Below are positions 6,977 through 9,709 of a DNA stretch of 9,709 nt, piece after piece. The translations under genes and the position numbers were made by a program. This stretch comes from Gammaproteobacteria bacterium (GTDB lineage: Bacteria; Pseudomonadota; Gammaproteobacteria; GCA-001735895), in contig JAOUJX010000135.1 in NCBI GenBank assembly GCA_029882955.1, positions 1 to 9,709 of the forward strand. Direction: 5' to 3'. How positions within the stretch are numbered: position 1 is the first letter of the stretch; every line of letters starts with the position of its first letter. The notes beneath the pieces are model-generated. The model worked only from the letters and a program-made list of their open reading frames with translations. It ran no database searches and was not told where the DNA came from.

Positions 6977-7006
6977 ATAATGCTACTTTGCGTCTAATAG
7001 ACTCAA
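6977..7006 (-). promoter_or_regulatory. Possible promoter of the sdh operon
   Basis: On the minus strand: TTGAGT (7001-7006, 4 of 6 to -35), an 18-base spacer, CATTAT (6977-6982, 4 of 6 to -10). The predicted start near 6970 leaves about 52 bases before the SDHAF4-type ATG. An 11-base palindrome GTCTATTAGAC (6992-7002) falls across the -35/spacer border and could be an operator. The match is moderate, and other AT-rich choices exist nearby. Confidence 0.35.
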
Positions 7007-7170
7007 AGGATAGTAGAATATAAAACTTTTATATCGTTCATTGAATTTTATTAGTATCGATTGTTGGCACCGGGTCGTTCCAACCAGGTTTTCTATATGC
7101 CCATGACGACTAGTGGTTCAATATCGTGCTGAGGTCGATGAATGGGTATACTCAAACATTCTGTATCAGT

Positions 7171-7199
7171 TTGACCTGGACTATCAGTACCACTATGAT
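7171..7199 (+). promoter_or_regulatory. Sigma70-type promoter of the Xre-RES toxin-antitoxin pair
   Basis: TTGACC (7171-7176), a 17-base spacer, TATGAT (7194-7199): both boxes match the consensus at 5 of 6. The predicted start near 7206 gives a leader of about 22 bases before the antitoxin ATG. A direct repeat TATCAGT (7164-7170 and 7182-7188) touches the -35 box and lies in the spacer; it could be where the antitoxin binds to autoregulate. Confidence 0.75.
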
Positions 7200-7227
7200 G
7201 TTCTTATGGAAACTTTAAATATGTCAA

Positions 7228-7779
7228 ATGAGTTCAGTACAAAAAACAATAGCCACTCCTAAGAAAGGCAAGGCATCAGCCCTTCACTTAAAAACAGCAG
7301 CAAATAAACAGATTCCCGCTGCTGATGCTACGATTAAACGCCAGATACACAAAAGTCGGATCAGGCATCCACTGCTTGCTACGCGTGTAGCCGGCATGCG
7401 TCTTGAGGATCGAAAAAAAATGCAGGTTCGGATTAAACAGGGCTTTGCATTCGATGCTATTATCAAACTGGGTAAGGAACTTGATCTATCGCAGAAAGCT
7501 CTTGGCAAACTCTTATCAATCTCACCGTCTACCCTGAACCGGCGCAAAAAAGATGGTCACCTTCGTGCTGACGAATCAGACCGTGTTGCGCGATTCGCGC
7601 GTCTTAAGGATGCAGCACTGATCATGATGCAAGGTAATGACCAGGCTGCTATTCAATGGCTCCGCACACCACTGGATATTCTTGCCGGTGACAGTCCACT
7701 CGATCATTCGGTTACCGAGCTTGGTGCGCGTGATGTCGAGGAATTGATTGGGCGTATAGAGCACGGTGTCTTCAGCTGA
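7228..7779 (+). CDS. Xre/MbcA/ParS-family antitoxin of a RES toxin-antitoxin pair
   Basis: 183 residues. A Xre-like helix-turn-helix (about 75-125) includes LSQKALGKLLSISPSTLNRR. It is followed by the DUF2384 toxin-binding domain (about 130-183) with AIQWLRTPLDILAGDSPLDH and the family ending RIEHGVFS, which in known structures inserts into the RES active site. The protein should neutralise the toxin and repress its own promoter. Residues 1-59 are rich in Lys, Arg and Ala with a single acidic residue (Asp33), probably a disordered basic arm. The ATG at 7228 is the only good start because the frame is closed at 7216; there is no clear ribosome binding site. The end lies one base before the toxin ATG. 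Confidence 0.93.
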   Translation: MSSVQKTIATPKKGKASALHLKTAANKQIPAADATIKRQIHKSRIRHPLLATRVAGMRLEDRKKMQVRIKQGFAFDAIIKLGKELDLSQKALGKLLSISPSTLNRRKKDGHLRADESDRVARFARLKDAALIMMQGNDQAAIQWLRTPLDILAGDSPLDHSVTELGARDVEELIGRIEHGVFS

Positions 7780-7780
7780 A

Positions 7781-8251
7781 ATGCTCCGTGGCTGGCGCTT
7801 AGCCGCACCTAGATATGCTTCATCGGTTGATGAAATGATGTCAGGTGAAGGCGCCTATCATAATGGCGGTCGTTGGAACAGCAAAGGAGTTAAAGTGGTA
7901 TATTTGGGCAGCAGTCTGGCACAAGCAGCCATGGAATTACTGGTTCATTTAGGTAGAGCCGATATTCTTAGATATTTTCATGTCCTGGAGGTGGATTTTC
8001 CCGAATCCATTGTGCAACATATAGACTCTTCTGAATTACCCGATAATTGGGCCGAGCCCGCAATGGCTGCATCTGTGCAACAGGTGGGCGATGACTGGGT
8101 AAGCAATGAAAGCTCTGTGGTTCTTCAGGTGCCCAGCGCTGCTGTGATGGGTGAATACAACTACCTGGTCAATCCACAGCATCCAGGGATCAAAAAATTG
8201 GTATATAGCGAGATTATCCCCTTCAATTATGATCCCAGACTGATCAAGTAA
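7781..8251 (+). CDS. RES-domain toxin (NAD+-targeting or ADP-ribosylating family)
   Basis: 156 residues from the ATG chosen here. RES toxins fold like ADP-ribosyltransferases; characterised members destroy NAD+ (P. putida Res, M. tuberculosis MbcT) or modify phosphoribosyl pyrophosphate synthetase (ParT). Seen: Arg31 in NGGRWNS, VYLGSS with Tyr41, Glu52 in MELLVHL, and Ser111 in SSVVLQVPSA, the Arg-Glu-Ser set that names the family, then NYLVNPQHP near the C-terminus. An in-frame GTG at 7766 would add five residues and overlap the antitoxin. I prefer ATG 7781, one base after the antitoxin stop. Neither has a clear ribosome binding site, so translation is probably coupled to the antitoxin. The active-site set looks intact. 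The exact substrate reaction cannot be read from sequence. Confidence 0.93.
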   Translation: MLRGWRLAAPRYASSVDEMMSGEGAYHNGGRWNSKGVKVVYLGSSLAQAAMELLVHLGRADILRYFHVLEVDFPESIVQHIDSSELPDNWAEPAMAASVQQVGDDWVSNESSVVLQVPSAAVMGEYNYLVNPQHPGIKKLVYSEIIPFNYDPRLIK

Positions 8252-8281
8252 TTACTGTTGGAACCCCGATAGGGATGTACA

Positions 8282-8656
8282 TTATTTCTTAGAGGTACGC
8301 CCTAGCTCACAGAACAAATTGAAAGCAACCACCTCTTTCAGCCAGGGTTTTGATCTTATATTTGTTTCAACTGTTATACGAAAAGCATCAGTTATATCTT
8401 TCCATGATGAATATTCGGCAAAATCTAAATCAATATCAAACTCCACGACATTGCCATCCTGACGAATAATCTGCCCACAATATGTGCTGCTACCATCTGG
8501 AAAAATAGAAACTAATATACACTGGTTATACGCAAATCCAGCATGCATTAGTTGCTTGTAAAAAGCATCGGTAAGTAGAACCTTATCACGAAATTTATTG
8601 TTAAGCTCAATAAGCTCATGTTTAACCGATACTATTTTTTTAGTTCCTGCCCCCAT
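8282..8656 (-). CDS. Hypothetical protein, unrecognised
   Basis: 124 residues, soluble, no signal peptide or membrane segment; I recognise no family. It has a basic N-terminus (MGAGTKKIVSVKHEL), a central stretch that looks like beta strands (CILVSIFPDGSSTYCGQII at 46-64, then VVEFDIDLDF) and a Lys-rich end. Start ATG 8656 is supported by a strong AGGAGG at 8668-8673, though the 11-base gap is long. The gene is visibly more AT-rich than the sdh, isc and cytochrome genes around it, which suggests transfer. It converges on the RES toxin gene with a 30-base gap and lies 87 bases downstream of the cytochrome-DsbC gene on the same strand. A role with the TA pair is possible but unsupported by sequence. 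Confidence 0.65.
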   Translation of the reverse strand: MGAGTKKIVSVKHELIELNNKFRDKVLLTDAFYKQLMHAGFAYNQCILVSIFPDGSSTYCGQIIRQDGNVVEFDIDLDFAEYSSWKDITDAFRITVETNIRSKPWLKEVVAFNLFCELGRTSKK

Positions 8657-8743
8657 AACTCTAAAGCCCTCCTGGGAACGCTGACTGCAAAGGGCTGTAT
8701 CCTAAATAAATTGCCGCAAAGACAGGCTTTTTTTATTTTTCCC

Positions 8744-9709
8744 CTACAACTCACCCAGCAATGCTGGTATTAATTCGTTATAAGGCACATAACCGGTAAA
8801 TTTAGTGCCCTGCGCGGAATATAATAAAGGCGTTCCTGTCAGACCTAATCTCTGCCCTAAGACGTAACCCTTGTCGACCAGAGCGGCACGCTCACAATTG
8901 CCATCACCCAAATGACCCTGGCTGACATCTTTGGCAATATTCATCGCTTCCAGGGGGTCTTCGGCACACCAGACACTTTTCAAATCCTGATAGCCTGGCC
9001 CCCGATTACCACCGCGTGGAAAGGGCAGATATCGAACGCTGATACCGGCGTCCTGAAGATGTCCTACCTCGGCATGTAATTTCCGACAGTAGCCACAGGA
9101 GGTATCAGTAAAAACATTTAAGTGGGTGCGCTCTTTGCCCTTCGCCGGATATACGATGAAATCAGACATTGGTAGTCCCGCTAGCGTTTCTTTTACCTGC
9201 GTTCGCCGACTGATTTCGGTTAAGTTCTGTGCACGCTCGAGATCGATTAAATCACCGATAAAGACGTAACGACCACCATCGATTAAATACGCAAACTTGT
9301 CGCCAAATTGTGTTTGATAGACCCCTTCGAGAGGGGTTTTTTCCGCCGGTTTAACGTCGTTGGTTCCAAGGCGAAGCTTCAGTAAACGGGTGATATCGTC
9401 TGCCTGAACTGATTTCTGCGCCACGACATCGAACTTTTCCGACCAGTTTGCATAAATTTGGTCCGGCCACATCGACTGGAAATAAGCAATTACGCTGTCG
9501 ACGTCTTCATCCGACAGGCTGGCTTCGAAAGCAGGCATGGAGCCACCCAGTTGAATACCACCTTTTTGAATGGTTTTCTTAAGTTGACTCAATGAATGGT
9601 GCCAGCTGTGAGCACTACCGTTAAGCGGTGGTGCTGATGCATCTCCACTGGCCTCTTTCCAGCCAGGCTGAGCTTCGCCATTGGCGCCGTGGCAGGAAGC
9701 GCAGTTTTG
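8744..9709 (-). CDS. Cytochrome c - DsbC/DsbG-like thiol-disulfide isomerase fusion (5' end cut by window edge)
   Basis: The open frame continues to the window edge, giving 321 visible residues with the true start and any signal peptide outside. (A TTG at 9592 opens the frame only after the heme motif, so it is not the start.) Residues 1-85 are a class I cytochrome c: CASCH heme attachment at 3-7, Met58 (GGSMPAF) as probable sixth ligand, and a C-terminal helix DVDSVIAYFQSMWPDQIY. Residues about 95-165 resemble the DsbC dimerisation domain. Residues about 190-321 are a thioredoxin-fold domain with CGYC at 205-208, a second Cys pair (248 and 272) as in DsbC, and the cis-proline loop TGTP at 291-294. 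It should act in the periplasm, where both heme c and disulfides are formed. It may be a cytochrome-linked disulfide isomerase or reductase; that function is inference. Confidence 0.85.
   Translation of the reverse strand, partial: QNCASCHGANGEAQPGWKEASGDASAPPLNGSAHSWHHSLSQLKKTIQKGGIQLGGSMPAFEASLSDEDVDSVIAYFQSMWPDQIYANWSEKFDVVAQKSVQADDITRLLKLRLGTNDVKPAEKTPLEGVYQTQFGDKFAYLIDGGRYVFIGDLIDLERAQNLTEISRRTQVKETLAGLPMSDFIVYPAKGKERTHLNVFTDTSCGYCRKLHAEVGHLQDAGISVRYLPFPRGGNRGPGYQDLKSVWCAEDPLEAMNIAKDVSQGHLGDGNCERAALVDKGYVLGQRLGLTGTPLLYSAQGTKFTGYVPYNELIPALLGEL

Larger units (their letters stand above)
6919..7227. other. Divergent intergenic region between the sdh operon and the TA pair
   Basis: 309 bases without a supported gene. 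It holds the presumed sdh promoter on the minus strand (6977-7006), an AT-rich odd palindrome with arms ATATAAAA/TTTTATAT (7018-7034), and the TA promoter on the plus strand (7171-7199). Between 7035 and 7110 I see nothing recognisable. A 50-codon open frame (7113-7262, GTG start) runs across the TA promoter; it is not statistically surprising and I do not call it a gene. Confidence 0.7.

Noticed and set aside
7113..7130. GGTTCAA resembling a tRNA T-loop
   Set aside because: No complementary T-stem around it and no acceptor, D or anticodon arms nearby.
8263..8274. CCC/GGG inverted repeat between the toxin gene and the convergent unknown gene as a shared terminator
   Set aside because: Only three base pairs and no T-run on either strand.
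8713..8740. T-rich plus-strand stretch after GCC...GGC as a terminator for the TA transcript
   Set aside because: The stem is only 3 bp and the site is about 460 bases past the toxin stop, so support is too weak.

Overview
The window reads as a chromosomal segment of a gammaproteobacterium. The order sdhC-sdhD-sdhA-sdhB-sdhE-ygfX, a DUF1249 (YqiB-type) gene and an iscRSU cluster are all typical of that class. Nothing in the sequence identifies genus or species.

Left part (1-2175, minus strand): start of the housekeeping ISC iron-sulfur assembly operon, read as iscR, iscS, iscU. iscU runs off the left edge. A sigma70-type promoter lies in front of iscR. A 25-base dyad matching the type 1 IscR operator overlaps its -10 box, so the [2Fe-2S] form of IscR should repress the operon. 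iscS most likely starts at a GTG, with its own ribosome binding site.

Middle part (2200-6918, minus strand): a compact succinate dehydrogenase operon. It reads: a 53-residue SDHAF4/DUF1674-type assembly factor, sdhC, sdhD, sdhA, sdhB, sdhE (FAD attachment factor), ygfX/cptA-type membrane protein, DUF1249 protein. Genes overlap or lie a few bases apart, and a perfect 15-bp hairpin follows the last stop codon. The enzyme (complex II; FAD, three Fe-S clusters, heme b) is thus encoded with two assembly factors, and directly upstream of the machinery that makes Fe-S clusters.

Right-middle part (6919-8251): a 309-base divergent intergenic region, then a plus-strand type II toxin-antitoxin pair: an Xre/MbcA/ParS antitoxin and a RES-domain toxin. 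They are coupled at their junction and driven by a near-consensus promoter directly upstream of the antitoxin. An AT-rich unrecognised gene (8282-8656, minus strand) converges on the toxin gene. TA pair plus AT-rich gene look like an accessory insertion between core genes.

Right edge (8744-9709, minus strand): a protein that joins an N-terminal class I cytochrome c domain (CASCH) to a C-terminal DsbC/DsbG-like thioredoxin-fold domain (CGYC). Its open frame continues past the window edge. This fusion is the most unusual item here; the unannotated-size SDHAF4 gene is the second. I see no RNA gene, insertion sequence or CRISPR array.
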